From Halosimplex pelagicum (GTDB lineage Archaea > Halobacteriota > Halobacteria > Halobacteriales > Haloarculaceae), in the NCBI RefSeq assembly GCF_013415905.1, contig NZ_CP058909.1, positions 682,001 to 746,000 of the forward strand: DNA of 64,000 bases, read 5' to 3'. A program made the position numbers and the translations under genes. The notes below the pieces were generated by a model that saw only the letters and a list, made by a program, of their open reading frames with translations, was not told where the DNA came from and ran no database searches. Shown piece after piece: positions 1-9,004 of this stretch; the first letter of the stretch is position 1; each line of letters starts with the position of its first letter.

Positions 1-1149
1 CTGCAGACCCGGGTTCAGGAGGCCTACGAGTCACGGGAACTGCGCGAGCGGGTCGAAGCACGCGCGGAGGAGTACAGCGAGATAATGAGCGACTGTGCCG
101 ACGGGGATCTGACTGCCCGGTTGCCGAGGGACGCCGAAAACGACGCGATGGGCGAAATTGCGACGGCGTTCAACGCGATGCTCGACGAGATCGAGGAGGC
201 GATGAGGCACCTCCAGGAGTTCTCTCACGACGTCGCGGCAGCGAGCCAACAGGCCAGTTCGGGAGCCCAGGAAGTCAAGCGGGCCAGCGAGGAGGTCGGG
301 GAGTCGATCGAGGGGGTCACGAGGCGGGCCGACCGACAGCGCGAGCGTCTCGACCGAGTGTCCAGCGAGATGAACAACCTCTCGGCGACGGTCGAAGAGG
401 TCGCGTCGACGGCGCAGACGGTCGCGCAGCTCTCCGAGGACACCGCCGAGATCGGGCGAGACGGCGAATCGACCGCGAAGCAGGCGAGCGCGGAGATGGA
501 GCGGATCCGGACCGAAGTCTCGTCGGTCGTCGAGTCCGTCGAGCGACTGGACGAACAGATGGCCCGGATCGACGAGATCGTGGAACTGATCTCCGAGATC
601 GCCGACCAGACGAACATCCTGGCGCTCAACGCGAACATCGAAGCGGCCCGGGTCGGGGGGAGCGACGGTACAGACGCCGGCGGCGGGTTCGCTGTCGTCG
701 CCGACGAGGTCAAACAGCTGGCCGAGAAGACGCAGGATTCGGCCGGCGATATCTCCGACCTCATCGAGGAAGTCCAGGGGCGCACGACGACGACCGTCGA
801 GCGGATCCGGACCGCCGAACGTGAAATCGAGGGAACGACCGAGTCGGTCGAGGACGCCGTAGACGCGTTCGTCGACGTGGTCGAGAACGTCGAGGAGACC
901 GACGAAGGGGTACAGGAGATAACCCGTGCGGTCGACGACCAGGCCGGAAGCGCCGAGGAGGTCCTGTCGGCGGTCAACGAAGTCGCCGAACTCGGGGACG
1001 ACACCGCCGGTGCCGCGGAGGACGCGTCGGCCGCGGCGGAGGAACAGGCCGTTTCGATGCGTCAGGTGACTTCGAACGTCGAGTCGCTCGCTGCCCAGGC
1101 GAACCGGCTCCAGACCCGACTCGATACCTTCGACGTGCGCAGGGAGTGA
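1..1149 (+). CDS. Methyl-accepting chemotaxis transducer, 5'-truncated
   Basis: The reading frame is open from the first base, so the gene starts upstream of the window; 382 residues are visible. Residues 28-80 look like a HAMP linker ([20 protein letters not shown]). The rest is a long coiled-coil signalling domain with the conserved hairpin tip [20 protein letters not shown], which contacts CheA/CheW in this family. The sensor and membrane segments are missing. A short glycine/aspartate insertion ([11 protein letters not shown]) sits just after the tip, where most transducers have only a few residues. The input signal cannot be told from this fragment. Confidence 0.93.
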   Translation: MQTRVQEAYESRELRERVEARAEEYSEIMSDCADGDLTARLPRDAENDAMGEIATAFNAMLDEIEEAMRHLQEFSHDVAAASQQASSGAQEVKRASEEVGESIEGVTRRADRQRERLDRVSSEMNNLSATVEEVASTAQTVAQLSEDTAEIGRDGESTAKQASAEMERIRTEVSSVVESVERLDEQMARIDEIVELISEIADQTNILALNANIEAARVGGSDGTDAGGGFAVVADEVKQLAEKTQDSAGDISDLIEEVQGRTTTTVERIRTAEREIEGTTESVEDAVDAFVDVVENVEETDEGVQEITRAVDDQAGSAEEVLSAVNEVAELGDDTAGAAEDASAAAEEQAVSMRQVTSNVESLAAQANRLQTRLDTFDVRRE

Positions 1150-1421
1150 CTCGCCGACCGAGCAGTACCGCCGGCACGGGTGGCCAGCCGCGCCCGACAT
1201 CCGATATCGATAGAGACCCGCGGCCCTGCCAGTACTGCGAGAACGCACCCGGAACGCCCCGCCGAGACGCGACTGTCGCAACCAGAGCCTGCAATCGCGA
1301 CCGTATCGACGCGTGCCGAGACGACGGTCGTGATCCGGGTTTCCGAAGGGAAACGGCGGTAAAACCTCTCGCCGGTGAGTGAAAACCCGGAACGGAAACT
1401 GTTCCTCTCCGGGAGAGTGTT

Positions 1422-1438
1422 CGCTCGTTCGACGAGCG
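1422..1438 (-). terminator. Hairpin downstream of the ferredoxin gene
   Basis: A 7-bp perfect stem (CGCTCGT / ACGAGCG, loop TCG) begins 15 bases after the ferredoxin stop codon, between two convergent genes. It may act as a transcript 3' end. The rest of the 303-bp gap 1150-1452 shows no convincing gene. Confidence 0.35.
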
Positions 1439-1452
1439 TGTTACGGCGTTGT

Positions 1453-1839
1453 TTATATGACGCGGTTCTGCAGGTAGTCGAGGTGCTTGGCGTTGTAGAC
1501 GATCTTGACCTCGTCGGTCGCGGCGCTGCCGATGCAGGTCAGGCGGACGTTCTTCTCCTCGACCTCTTCGTCGGAGAGGATCTGCTGCATGTCCATGTCG
1601 ATGTCGCCCTCGACCGCGATGGCGGCGCAGTTCGCACACGCGCCGGCGCGGCACGAGAACGGCCAGTCGAAGCCCTGGGCCTCGGCGGCCTCGAGGATGT
1701 ACTCGCCCTCGTTGACCTCGAGTGTGCCGTAGTCCTCGTCGCCGAGGTCGGCGTCGGCAGCCTCCTCGAAGGCCGATGCGTCCATGTCCCAACCCTGGTC
1801 GTCCAGTACTTCGTAATTCAGGTACTCTACGGTGGGCAT
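1453..1839 (-). CDS. fdx: Halophilic plant-type 2Fe-2S ferredoxin
   Basis: A 128-residue protein carrying the plant-type cluster motif CRAGACANC (C-x4-C-x2-C) plus a fourth cysteine about 35 residues on (LTCIG). The acidic N-terminal extension before the ferredoxin fold (residues about 10-40) is the known halophilic hyperacidic insertion. In haloarchaea this abundant cytosolic ferredoxin accepts electrons from pyruvate and 2-oxoglutarate oxidoreductases. ATG at 1839 is preferred over GTG at 1842 because haloarchaeal ferredoxins begin (M)[14 protein letters not shown]-like box lies 25-33 bases upstream. The gene stands alone. Confidence 0.96.
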   Translation of the reverse strand: MPTVEYLNYEVLDDQGWDMDASAFEEAADADLGDEDYGTLEVNEGEYILEAAEAQGFDWPFSCRAGACANCAAIAVEGDIDMDMQQILSDEEVEEKNVRLTCIGSAATDEVKIVYNAKHLDYLQNRVI

Positions 1840-1863
1840 CACTTGCTGGATTCGACCCCCTGA

Positions 1864-1872
1864 CTGTTAGAC
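1864..1872 (-). promoter_or_regulatory. TATA-like box of the ferredoxin gene
   Basis: On the minus strand this reads GTCTAACAG, 25-33 bases before the ferredoxin ATG, the usual spacing for a leaderless haloarchaeal transcript. Confidence 0.4.
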
Positions 1873-1965
1873 CTTGCTGTTCGTGCTACCGTTTCGCGGC
1901 CGCGAGCGCAATATCTGCCGGGCTCGACGGCTCGTGGGTGGACGTACGTCCCATTCCGGGGTGGG

Positions 1966-3165
1966 TCACAGCGGGACGAACCGGAACAGCAGGAACGAGG
2001 CGACGGTCGCGATCCCGGGGACGACGTTCTGGAGGAAGATGACCCGCGCCGTCGTCGCCGGTTCGAACAGGTCCTCCGCGTCGGGGATCGACTCGCGGTC
2101 CTCGCTGCCGATCGGCGGGGCGTCGGGCGCGTCGGACGCGCCGCCCTCGCCGCCGACCGTCGGCGCCTCGTCGGCCTCGGCGGCCAGCGCGCCGACGGAC
2201 ACCGCCGGCGGGTCGCCGCCCCTCGCGTCGGCGATGGTGACCGTCCGCGTCGCCCGTCCCCAGCCCAGTCCGACGATGCTCATCGTCGCGATGATGACGA
2301 AGCTCGCGGGGATCCCCAGCGCCGACAGTCCGGTGACGATGGTCGAGCTGACCGTCGCGACGACCAGCGCCGCCAGCAGCGGCAGGTCCGTCAGGTCGTT
2401 GCCGACCGTGTCCATCGTCCGCCGGGCGATCGTAAAGGCGCCCAGCCCGATGGCGCCGCCGCCGAGCAGGACCGCCTGAGTCATCTCCAGGTCGCCGCTG
2501 CCGTACAGCGGTGCGACGGCGTTGGCGACGTTGCTCGCGCCCGCCGAGAAGGCCATGTAACAGCCGATCCCGATCACCAGCAGCGTCCCGACGAGCTCGC
2601 GAGTGGTGGTGTTGGGGCCGAGTTCCGGCCGCGGCAGGGCCCCCGAGCGGTCGAAGACGACCAGCGAGCCCTCGGTCTGGGTGACGGCGAACCACTCGAC
2701 GAGCCGCGGGTAGTAGTAGCGGCCGACGACGGCGCTCACCCAGAACGCGATCACCGGCGAGACGAGCCACCAGGTGACGATCCGGCCCATCTCGCCCCAG
2801 TTGAGCGTGCCCCGCGCCAGTCCCAGCCCGGCCATCGCGCCGACGGCGGTCATCGACGTCGACGCGGGGACGCCCGCGACGTTCGAGAGGAAGAGCGCGA
2901 GTCCGACGAAAAAGAGGACGCCGATGCTGATCTCCAGGGTGAACGCCGTGGTGACGATGTCGCTGCCGAGGGTGTCGATGACCTCGCGACCGACGGTCCA
3001 CCCGCCCAGCAGCGCGAAACCGGTCATCAGCGCCGCGGCGGTCGCCTTCGAGACGGTGTCGCTGCCGACCGCCGGGCCGAACGCCACGCCCGTCGAGGAG
3101 CCCCCGATGTTGAACCCGACGAAGACGGCGACGACGAGCCCGACGAGGAGGAGGGCCTCGACCAT
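1966..3165 (-). CDS. PiT-family inorganic phosphate permease
   Basis: A 399-residue integral membrane protein of the PHO4/PiT family, which imports phosphate with a cation. The N-terminal signature VGFNIGGSSTGVAFGPAVGS and the internally repeated second copy (YMAFSAGASNVANAVAPLYG, about residue 204 on) are the two inverted halves of this fold. A hydrophilic acidic loop (about 317-370) precedes the last membrane segment. A TATA-like TTTA (3190-3193) lies 25-28 bases before the ATG, supporting a leaderless start. No PhoU-like regulator is adjacent, so the substrate assignment rests on family alone. Confidence 0.93.
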   Translation of the reverse strand: MVEALLLVGLVVAVFVGFNIGGSSTGVAFGPAVGSDTVSKATAAALMTGFALLGGWTVGREVIDTLGSDIVTTAFTLEISIGVLFFVGLALFLSNVAGVPASTSMTAVGAMAGLGLARGTLNWGEMGRIVTWWLVSPVIAFWVSAVVGRYYYPRLVEWFAVTQTEGSLVVFDRSGALPRPELGPNTTTRELVGTLLVIGIGCYMAFSAGASNVANAVAPLYGSGDLEMTQAVLLGGGAIGLGAFTIARRTMDTVGNDLTDLPLLAALVVATVSSTIVTGLSALGIPASFVIIATMSIVGLGWGRATRTVTIADARGGDPPAVSVGALAAEADEAPTVGGEGGASDAPDAPPIGSEDRESIPDAEDLFEPATTARVIFLQNVVPGIATVASFLLFRFVPL

Positions 3166-3235
3166 ACCGGCATCTGGTCGACCGTCAGCTAAAGCCTACC
3201 GACAGCGGTCGACGACGGGCGTGGTGCGCGACGGC

Positions 3236-4873
3236 CTACGCCGCGTCGCCGCCGTCGGCTCCGAGCCGCTGGACCGTCTCCCCGATCTCCCGGACCATCT
3301 CGGTCTGCTGCTCGCTGGCGGCGGCCACGTCGGCGACCTCGTCGGAGACCTCCTCCGTCCGCTCGACGAGGTCGTCGAGCATGCTCGCGACTTCCTCGGC
3401 GCTCGCGGCCTGGTCGTCGGTCGCCTCGGCCACTTCGGTGATCCCCTGGGCGGCCGCCGCGACGGCCTCGACGATGTCGTCGAGGTTCTCCATCGCCGTC
3501 TCGACGCGGTCGATCCCCTCGTCGACCCGCTCGGTCGTCGTCGCGAGGTTCGCGACCGTCTCGTCGGCGTCGGTCTGGATCTCCGCGACCATCGCCTCGA
3601 TCTCGCCGGCCCGCTCCTGTGACTCCGTCGCGAGCGACTTCACCTCGTCGGCGACGACGGCGAAGCCCGACCCCGCCTCTCCGGCGCGCGCGGCCTCGAT
3701 CGAGGCGTTCAGCGCGAGGATGTTCGTCTGGTCGGCGATGTCGTTGATCACCTCGACGATCTCGTCGATCTCGCCGATTCTGGCCTGGAGCGAGTCCACG
3801 TCGTCGGCCACGCCGTCGACGGCCTCACCGACGGCGTCCATCACGTCGACCGCGCCGTCGGCCTCGTCGCGGCCCTCCTCGGCCAGCGAGCGCGCCCGCT
3901 CGCTCGTGGTTTCGACCTCGTCGGCGGTCGCCGCGACCTCCTCGACCGTCGCGCTCATCCGCGAGACCTCGCCCGCGATCTCGTCGACCCGTCCGACCTG
4001 CTCGTCGGTCAGTTCGGACATCTCGCGGGCGCTGTCGGCGATCCCCTCCGACGCGTCGAGCAGCTGGTCGACCGGTCGCTCGACGTCCGCCCTGACCTGT
4101 TCCTGGAGCCGCTCGCGTTCGGCGGCGACCTGCTCGCGCCGGTCGACCTCGTCCTGGAGGCGCTCGTTGTACGAGTGGATGTAGGTGTCCGCGACGACCT
4201 GCATGTCGAGGTTGATCGCTCGCAGCACCGACAGCACCTCGTCCATCCCGGCGTCGACCTCCGACTCGACGACCCGCTCGACCGCGTCCATGTCGACCGG
4301 CGGTTCCGCGGCCGACCGGTCGTCGGGGGACTGCTCGTCGCCGTCCGCGACAGCGACATCGCCGTCGGCCGCCGTGCCGGCGAGTTCGGCCCGGAGCGCG
4401 TCGACGAGGTTCTCCTGCAGCCGCTCGCGGAGCAGGTCCAGTATCAGGTCGTAGTAGACGCCGTACTGGCCGATGTAGTGTTTCATCGGCATCTCCAGCA
4501 CGTCGTGGATCTTGCCGATGCGCGCGCGGTTGGCGAAGTACTCCTCGCCGTACTCCCCGGCGGTCAGGCTCGCGAAGTACGCCGACTGGGTGCGCTTGAG
4601 CTGTTCGACGGTCTTGGGCGAGCGGCCGATGACCGCGGTGGTCTCCTCGTGGCCGGTGAGGTTGTCGTAGAAGTCCTCGGCGATCTGGTCGGCGTGGCTG
4701 GCGAACAGCGGTTCGAGCGCCGCCAGCCGCTCGGCGTCGGCCTCGTCGAAGCCGACGAACTCCTTGCGCCACGCGATCTCCTCGCCGTCGAGTCCGATCC
4801 CGTTCAGGAGCGCGTCCAGGTCCACTTCGGAGTTCAATCCGCCACGACCGAATTCGTCAGCGTAGTCCTTCAT
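3236..4873 (-). CDS. hemAT: HemAT-type globin-coupled aerotaxis transducer
   Basis: A soluble 545-residue transducer. Residues 15-155 are a globin-coupled sensor domain. His123 in RIGKIHDV matches the haem-proximal histidine of HemAT, and Tyr69 (EDFYD) sits where HemAT has its distal tyrosine. An acidic low-complexity segment (about 160-195) links to the signalling coiled coil, with the conserved tip [20 protein letters not shown] near 379-398. There is no membrane segment, as expected for HemAT. The family binds O2 and steers swimming through CheA. It is divergent from hisA. Its promoter is unclear: ATATT lies too near the ATG, while a GTTAAG box lies about 45-50 bases upstream. Confidence 0.93.
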   Translation of the reverse strand: MKDYADEFGRGGLNSEVDLDALLNGIGLDGEEIAWRKEFVGFDEADAERLAALEPLFASHADQIAEDFYDNLTGHEETTAVIGRSPKTVEQLKRTQSAYFASLTAGEYGEEYFANRARIGKIHDVLEMPMKHYIGQYGVYYDLILDLLRERLQENLVDALRAELAGTAADGDVAVADGDEQSPDDRSAAEPPVDMDAVERVVESEVDAGMDEVLSVLRAINLDMQVVADTYIHSYNERLQDEVDRREQVAAERERLQEQVRADVERPVDQLLDASEGIADSAREMSELTDEQVGRVDEIAGEVSRMSATVEEVAATADEVETTSERARSLAEEGRDEADGAVDVMDAVGEAVDGVADDVDSLQARIGEIDEIVEVINDIADQTNILALNASIEAARAGEAGSGFAVVADEVKSLATESQERAGEIEAMVAEIQTDADETVANLATTTERVDEGIDRVETAMENLDDIVEAVAAAAQGITEVAEATDDQAASAEEVASMLDDLVERTEEVSDEVADVAAASEQQTEMVREIGETVQRLGADGGDAA

Positions 4874-5024
4874 CGGTAGATACCCGAATATGTACGCGAC
4901 CGTTCCCCGCTGGTGTGCTTAACACTACTCGCCGAGTTTTCGCGCGTGATACTGCCGTCGGGTGGTTTAGTAGCGCCTGCGGTCGACCGACACGCTTTCG
5001 CCCCCCGCTCGCCCACGAGCGAGT

Positions 5025-5744
5025 ATGTTTCCGGAGTTCGAGGTCGTACCCGCCGTGGACGTACAGGACGGACAGGTCGTCCAGTTGGTCGGCGGCGAGC
5101 GCGGTACCGGGAAGGCCTACGGTGACCCCGTCGAGGCCGCCGAGCGATGGGTCGAACAGGGCGCGCGCACCCTCCACCTCGTCGACCTCGACGGTGCCTT
5201 CGAGGGCGAGCGCGAGAACGCCGAGGCCATCCAGTCAGTGGTCGACGCCGTCGACGTGGAGACGCAACTCGGCGGCGGCATCCGCACCGTCGAGGACGCC
5301 GTCGGCCTGCTCGACGCCGGGATCGACCGGGTGATCCTCGGGACCGCCGCGGTCGAAAACCCCGATATCGTCGCCGAGATCGGCGAGGAGTACCCAGGGA
5401 GCGTGCTGGTGAGTCTCGACGCCAAAGACGGGGAGGTCGTCGTCTCCGGGTGGACCGAGGGGACCGGCCTGGACCCCGCCGAGGCCGCCGCGCGCTACGA
5501 GGAACTCGGGGCGGGAGGCATCCTCTTCACCGACGTGGACGTGGAGGGGCAGCTGGAGGGCGTCCGGACGGAGCCCGTCGAGCGGGTCGTCGACGCCGTG
5601 GACATCCCCGTCGTCGCCAGCGGCGGCGTCGCGACGCTGGCGGACGTGCGCGCGCTGAAGGACGCGGGCGCCGCGGCCGTCGTCGTCGGGAGCGCCCTCT
5701 ACGAGGGGGCGTTCACGCTGGAGGAAGCGATCGACACGGTCTGA
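5025..5744 (+). CDS. hisA: HisA, ProFAR isomerase of histidine synthesis
   Basis: A 239-residue TIM-barrel enzyme, 1-(5-phosphoribosyl)-5-[(5-phosphoribosylamino)methylideneamino]imidazole-4-carboxamide isomerase, the fourth step of histidine synthesis. Catalytic aspartates fit Asp12 (VVPAVDVQDG) and Asp132 (SLDAKDG). The half-barrel phosphate loops LGGGIRTVED and ASGGVATLAD are present. Length is normal for the family. It is transcribed alone, divergently from hemAT; hisB lies 3.3 kb downstream in the same direction but is separated by unrelated genes, the scattered his arrangement typical of haloarchaea. Confidence 0.97.
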   Translation: MFPEFEVVPAVDVQDGQVVQLVGGERGTGKAYGDPVEAAERWVEQGARTLHLVDLDGAFEGERENAEAIQSVVDAVDVETQLGGGIRTVEDAVGLLDAGIDRVILGTAAVENPDIVAEIGEEYPGSVLVSLDAKDGEVVVSGWTEGTGLDPAEAAARYEELGAGGILFTDVDVEGQLEGVRTEPVERVVDAVDIPVVASGGVATLADVRALKDAGAAAVVVGSALYEGAFTLEEAIDTV

Positions 5745-5896
5745 CGGACGATCCGGGAGCGGCCCGTTCCGCATCGACTCCGGTCGGGCTGACTCCGTCG
5801 GGCTCGCCGGTTCGCTGCGCGTTTCGCGTCGGATACTGATCGGACGCGAGCCCGTCCCCGATTCTTGCTGACCGGACGGTCACGAAAGGTGAACCG

Positions 5897-5902
5897 TTAT
5901 AC
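5897..5902 (+). promoter_or_regulatory. TATA box of the small membrane protein gene
   Basis: TTATAC lies 24-29 bases before the ATG at 5926, giving a leaderless start. Confidence 0.5.
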
Positions 5903-5925
5903 TCGGAGAGCGGAGTGACCCGGCA

Positions 5926-6237
5926 ATGATCCGGAAGCCGTCCGTCTCGCTCGACACCGACCTCGCCGAACAGCTCGCGGGCCTCGCCGGACTGGGGTGG
6001 ACCACTTCGACGCTGGGGTTCCTGGGCACGGTCCTGGGCTACGGCAACAGCGTCGTGAGCCGACTGGTGACCGAGCCGAGTTCGCTGCTGTACGTCGGGG
6101 CGGTCTGCTTCCTGGCGACGCTGGGGCTCGACCGGATCGCCAACCGGGCGACGGAGGGCGACGAGGAACGTGAGCCGGACGGGCCGGACGGGCCGGACGG
6201 CGACGGCGATCCGGCGGTCACGCCTCGCGAAGGGTGA
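5926..6237 (+). CDS. Small membrane protein of unknown function
   Basis: A 103-residue protein with two hydrophobic segments (about 14-42 and 52-68) and a charged C-terminal tail containing a short DGP repeat (EPDGPDGPDGDGD). I recognise no family. The start is supported by the TATA box at 5897-5902. Its 3' end overlaps the 3' end of the convergent TrmB-like regulator by 20 bases, so the tail and the regulator share sequence. Function unknown. Confidence 0.65.
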   Translation: MIRKPSVSLDTDLAEQLAGLAGLGWTTSTLGFLGTVLGYGNSVVSRLVTEPSSLLYVGAVCFLATLGLDRIANRATEGDEEREPDGPDGPDGDGDPAVTPREG

Positions 6238-7291
6238 CTTCCCGGGCCGCGAAATCCTCGAAGTAGGGGTCGAAGCCGGGCGAGTCGCCGCCGATGCTGA
6301 CGGGGCCGCCGTCGGTCTCGACGACCAGGGCGCTCTCGACGGGGAACGAACTCGTGACCGGCGGGACCAGCGTCTGGTTGGCCGCCCGGACGGGGACGCC
6401 CTCGAAGTCGATCTCGTGGTCGCCGCCGGTGTCGGCGACGGTCACGTCCGCCACGATGTCGCGGTCGGCGTCGAGGTACTGGGCGGCGGTCGTGACGCCG
6501 TTGCGGAAGTACTCGAAGGTCGCCGGCAGTTCCCGGGGATCGGCGACGTGGCGGGCGTCGCCCATGGGCCAGACGTTGCTGACCATGTTGCCGTAGAAGC
6601 CGTTGGCGACCTCCGGCTGGCCGAAGGCGACGGCGTACTCGTCGCCGTGGCGGCCGGTGAGAACGCCGTGGGAGCCGACGAGGCCGGCGCGGGCGTCCCG
6701 GAGGACGAACACCTGCGGGCGGGCCTCCCACGTCCGGACGACGTGGGCGTAGCGGCCGAAGTCGGCGACGGCGTCGGCGACGACCTCGGTGTCGGGCGCC
6801 AGCAGCATGCAGTAGACGAACACGCCGCGGTCGACCGCCTCGGCCATCGCCTCTTTCAGGGTCCCGAAGGCCGTGGCGGGGACGACGACGAACGCCTCGT
6901 GGGTCGCGTCGGCGAGGAACCGCTCGGCGCGGCGCTCGACGGTCCGGCGCGACCGGACCACCTCGAAGCCCACGTCGGCCGCCGTCGGCTCGCTGTAGGC
7001 GTCCTCGATGGCCGACTGCAGGTCGGAGACCCGCGTCGACAGCTCCGCGACCGCCTCGGCGGCCGGCCGCGCGCGCAGCACGGTCGGACTCGCGCTCTCG
7101 TCGACGGTGACCAGCCCGCGGTCGACCAGCGTCTCGGCCACGTCGTAGACGTACCCCTGAGACACGTCCGCCGCGGCCGCCACGTCCCCCGTCGTCGCCT
7201 CCCCCCGCCGCAGGACCGCCAGGTACGTCGCCACCTCCGTCGCCGACAGCCCGAACGCCCCCAGATGCTCCCTGATCCGCGACTCGCTCAT
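6218..7291 (-). CDS. TrmB-family transcriptional regulator
   Basis: A 357-residue protein. Residues 5-75 form the TrmB winged helix (LGAFGLSATEVATYLAVLRR, then GDVAAAADVSQGYVYDVAETL). A coiled linker follows, then a PLD-like/TrmB sugar-binding C-terminal domain (about 110-355). Family members bind sugars or related ligands and control divergent transport or central-carbon genes. It is divergent from an MFS transporter with only 61 bases to the upstream leader ATG, which makes that transporter the likely target. A TTTTTGTA box about 30 bases upstream suggests a leaderless, possibly autoregulated transcript. Confidence 0.9.
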   Translation of the reverse strand: MSESRIREHLGAFGLSATEVATYLAVLRRGEATTGDVAAAADVSQGYVYDVAETLVDRGLVTVDESASPTVLRARPAAEAVAELSTRVSDLQSAIEDAYSEPTAADVGFEVVRSRRTVERRAERFLADATHEAFVVVPATAFGTLKEAMAEAVDRGVFVYCMLLAPDTEVVADAVADFGRYAHVVRTWEARPQVFVLRDARAGLVGSHGVLTGRHGDEYAVAFGQPEVANGFYGNMVSNVWPMGDARHVADPRELPATFEYFRNGVTTAAQYLDADRDIVADVTVADTGGDHEIDFEGVPVRAANQTLVPPVTSSFPVESALVVETDGGPVSIGGDSPGFDPYFEDFAAREVTLREA

Positions 7292-7317
7292 TGACGAAGG
7301 TTCTTGGACTATCTACA

Positions 7318-7327
7318 AAAACGTTTT
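7318..7327. promoter_or_regulatory. Palindrome AAAACGTTTT in a divergent promoter
   Basis: A perfect 10-bp palindrome placed almost symmetrically: 27-36 bases before the TrmB-like start (7291) and 26-35 bases before the leader ATG at 7353. It overlaps both TATA positions, so a protein bound here could block both genes. It is a candidate operator for the TrmB-like protein. Confidence 0.5.
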
Positions 7328-7352
7328 CCGGATCGAACCGAGAGGAGGTGAT

Positions 7353-7406
7353 ATGCAACCGACGTTCGAGCGGCACGCGACGCGACAGCGGGAGGACGCC
7401 CGGTGA
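7353..7406 (+). CDS. 17-residue leader ORF before the MFS gene
   Basis: An ATG directly follows a near-perfect anti-16S sequence GGAGGTGAT (7344-7352). The short frame encodes MQPTFERHATRQREDAR and stops with TGA at 7404-7406, overlapping the GTG start of the transporter (7403-7405). The overlap and a second GGAGG (inside the leader) suggest translational coupling or control of the MFS gene by the leader. No homologue is known to me, and chance is possible. Confidence 0.4.
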   Translation: MQPTFERHATRQREDAR

Positions 7407-8641
7407 GCGGGCCCTCGGCGGGCGGGTCGGGGGGCGACGAGGCCGCCGCCGAGGCCCGCAACCGGCGGCTGTGGACGGTGGCGATCTTCCTGACGATGGC
7501 GTGTACGGGCGCCGTGATGCAGGTCCGCGGCGCGGTGTTGCCGACGCTGGAGGGGTATTTCACCGTCCCCGAGTGGCAGCTCGGGCTGGTCGCGCCGGCG
7601 GGGACCGTCGGCTACCTCCTGGTCATCCTCGCCGTCGGGTCGAGCGCGGGGCGCGTCGACGCGCGGCGGTTCATCGCCGGCGGCGCGTTCCTGACCGCGG
7701 GCGCGCTGCTGGCGATGGGACTGTCCCCGTCCTTCCCGGTGTTCCTGGCCGCGCTCGTCGTACAGGGCGGGGCCGTCGGGGTGTTCCGCGCGCTCGACCG
7801 GCCGCTGCTCAGCCACTTCTACCCGAGCCAGCGCGGGCGCGTGTACAACCGCTACGACGCGACCTGGGCGGTCGGCGCCGCGCTCGGCCCGCTGGCGGTC
7901 GTCCTCGCGCTGCGAGCCGGGTCGTGGCGGCTCGTCTACGGCGCGGTCGGGCTCGCCGTGCTCGCGCTCGCGGTCGTGTTCCAGTCGCTCCGTTCGCCCG
8001 CCGTCGAGTCGGACGAGGAGCCGCTCACCCGTTCGGACCTGGCCGAGCTGGTCCGGCGGCCGGAGGTGCTCGCCCTGCTGGCCGCGCTCTTCTTCGTGAC
8101 CGGCGTCGAGGGCGGGCTGTTCACCTGGCTGCCCTACTACGCGCGGGCGGAACTCCCGGCCGGGTGGGCGGAGCTGACGCTGACGGCCATGCTCGTCGCG
8201 TACATCCCCGGCCGGTTCGCCTGCGGCGCGCTGACCGACCGTCTGGGCCCGCTCACGCTCCTGCTGGGCGTGCTCGGGCTGCTCGTCCCCGCGTTCGCGT
8301 TCACGTTCTTCGTCGCCGACGGGCTGGCCGTGCTGGGCGGCGTCGTCGCCATCGGCCTGCTGATCTCCGGGGTGTTCCCGACGATGATGGCCTACGCGAC
8401 CGACGCCGTCCCCGAGCACAGCGGTCCGGTCAACGCGCTCGCGTCGGCGGTCTCGTCGGTCTCGGTCGGCGGCGTCCCCGCGGTCATGGGCGTCGTCGTC
8501 GGCGGCGCGGACGCCGCGACGGCGATGCGCCTGCTCTTCGTGCCCGTGGTCGCCGCGCTGGGCGTCGTCTCGCTCGCGCGGGTCGCCCAGGGTCGCCGCG
8601 ACGCCCGGGCCGCGAGCGGCTCGACGACCGGCGACGATTGA
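7403..8641 (+). CDS. MFS transporter
   Basis: A 412-residue major facilitator with about 12 hydrophobic segments, starting after a short hydrophilic N-terminus. The family loop between the halves is short and acidic (ESDEEPLTRSDLAELVRR). The usual RxxDR-type loop is weak (SSAGRVDARR after helix 2; LTDRLGP in the second half). GTG at 7403 is chosen because it has GGAGG 8-12 bases before it and the hydrophobic domain starts soon after. It is divergent from, and probably controlled by, the TrmB-like regulator. The substrate cannot be assigned. Confidence 0.88.
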   Translation: MSGPSAGGSGGDEAAAEARNRRLWTVAIFLTMACTGAVMQVRGAVLPTLEGYFTVPEWQLGLVAPAGTVGYLLVILAVGSSAGRVDARRFIAGGAFLTAGALLAMGLSPSFPVFLAALVVQGGAVGVFRALDRPLLSHFYPSQRGRVYNRYDATWAVGAALGPLAVVLALRAGSWRLVYGAVGLAVLALAVVFQSLRSPAVESDEEPLTRSDLAELVRRPEVLALLAALFFVTGVEGGLFTWLPYYARAELPAGWAELTLTAMLVAYIPGRFACGALTDRLGPLTLLLGVLGLLVPAFAFTFFVADGLAVLGGVVAIGLLISGVFPTMMAYATDAVPEHSGPVNALASAVSSVSVGGVPAVMGVVVGGADAATAMRLLFVPVVAALGVVSLARVAQGRRDARAASGSTTGDD

Positions 8642-8660
8642 GCGGGTGAGGACCGCTACG

Positions 8661-8858
8661 TCAGCGGGGACTGGTCCGACGGCCGGACGCCAGTTCGGGG
8701 AGGAGGAGGGCGGCGGCGCCGACGGCGGCCACGCCGGCGGCCAGCGAGGTCGCGTCGCCGGCCGCGAAGATGACGACTCCAGCGAGGACCCCCGACAGCG
8801 CTACCAGGTGATGCGTCCAGTGTCGGTCCACACTCCTGTCATCGACGCAACCGGACAT
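8661..8858 (-). CDS. Small two-helix membrane protein
   Basis: A 65-residue protein beginning MSGCVDDRSV, with two hydrophobic segments (about 18-34 and 36-54) and a basic tail. ATG at 8858 is taken in preference to longer frames because the upstream residues are proline/arginine-rich and unlike a protein. It is convergent with the MFS gene (19-base gap). No family recognised. Confidence 0.5.
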   Translation of the reverse strand: MSGCVDDRSVDRHWTHHLVALSGVLAGVVIFAAGDATSLAAGVAAVGAAALLLPELASGRRTSPR

Positions 8859-8868
8859 AAAGCTCGGG

Positions 8869-8882
8869 CAGACGCGCGTCTG
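8869..8882. promoter_or_regulatory. Perfect 14-bp palindrome CAGACGCGCGTCTG
   Basis: This lies 11-24 bases upstream of the small membrane protein start at 8858, in the region divergent from hisB. It could be an operator. No repeat of it was noticed elsewhere in the window. Confidence 0.35.
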
Positions 8883-9004
8883 ACGCGCGGCCGACGCGCC
8901 GCCGTCGGGCGACCGACGGTCGCGGGGATCGACCGGCGGAACGCAGGCGGAGCGGCGCTCGAACGAACACAACGGCCAAATAGACGGGTGCGCTTGGTCG
9001 AGAC

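Noticed and set aside
1146..1382. Short frames after the first transducer gene
   Set aside because: Overlapping arginine-rich frames in two phases with no start signal, typical of random high-GC sequence.
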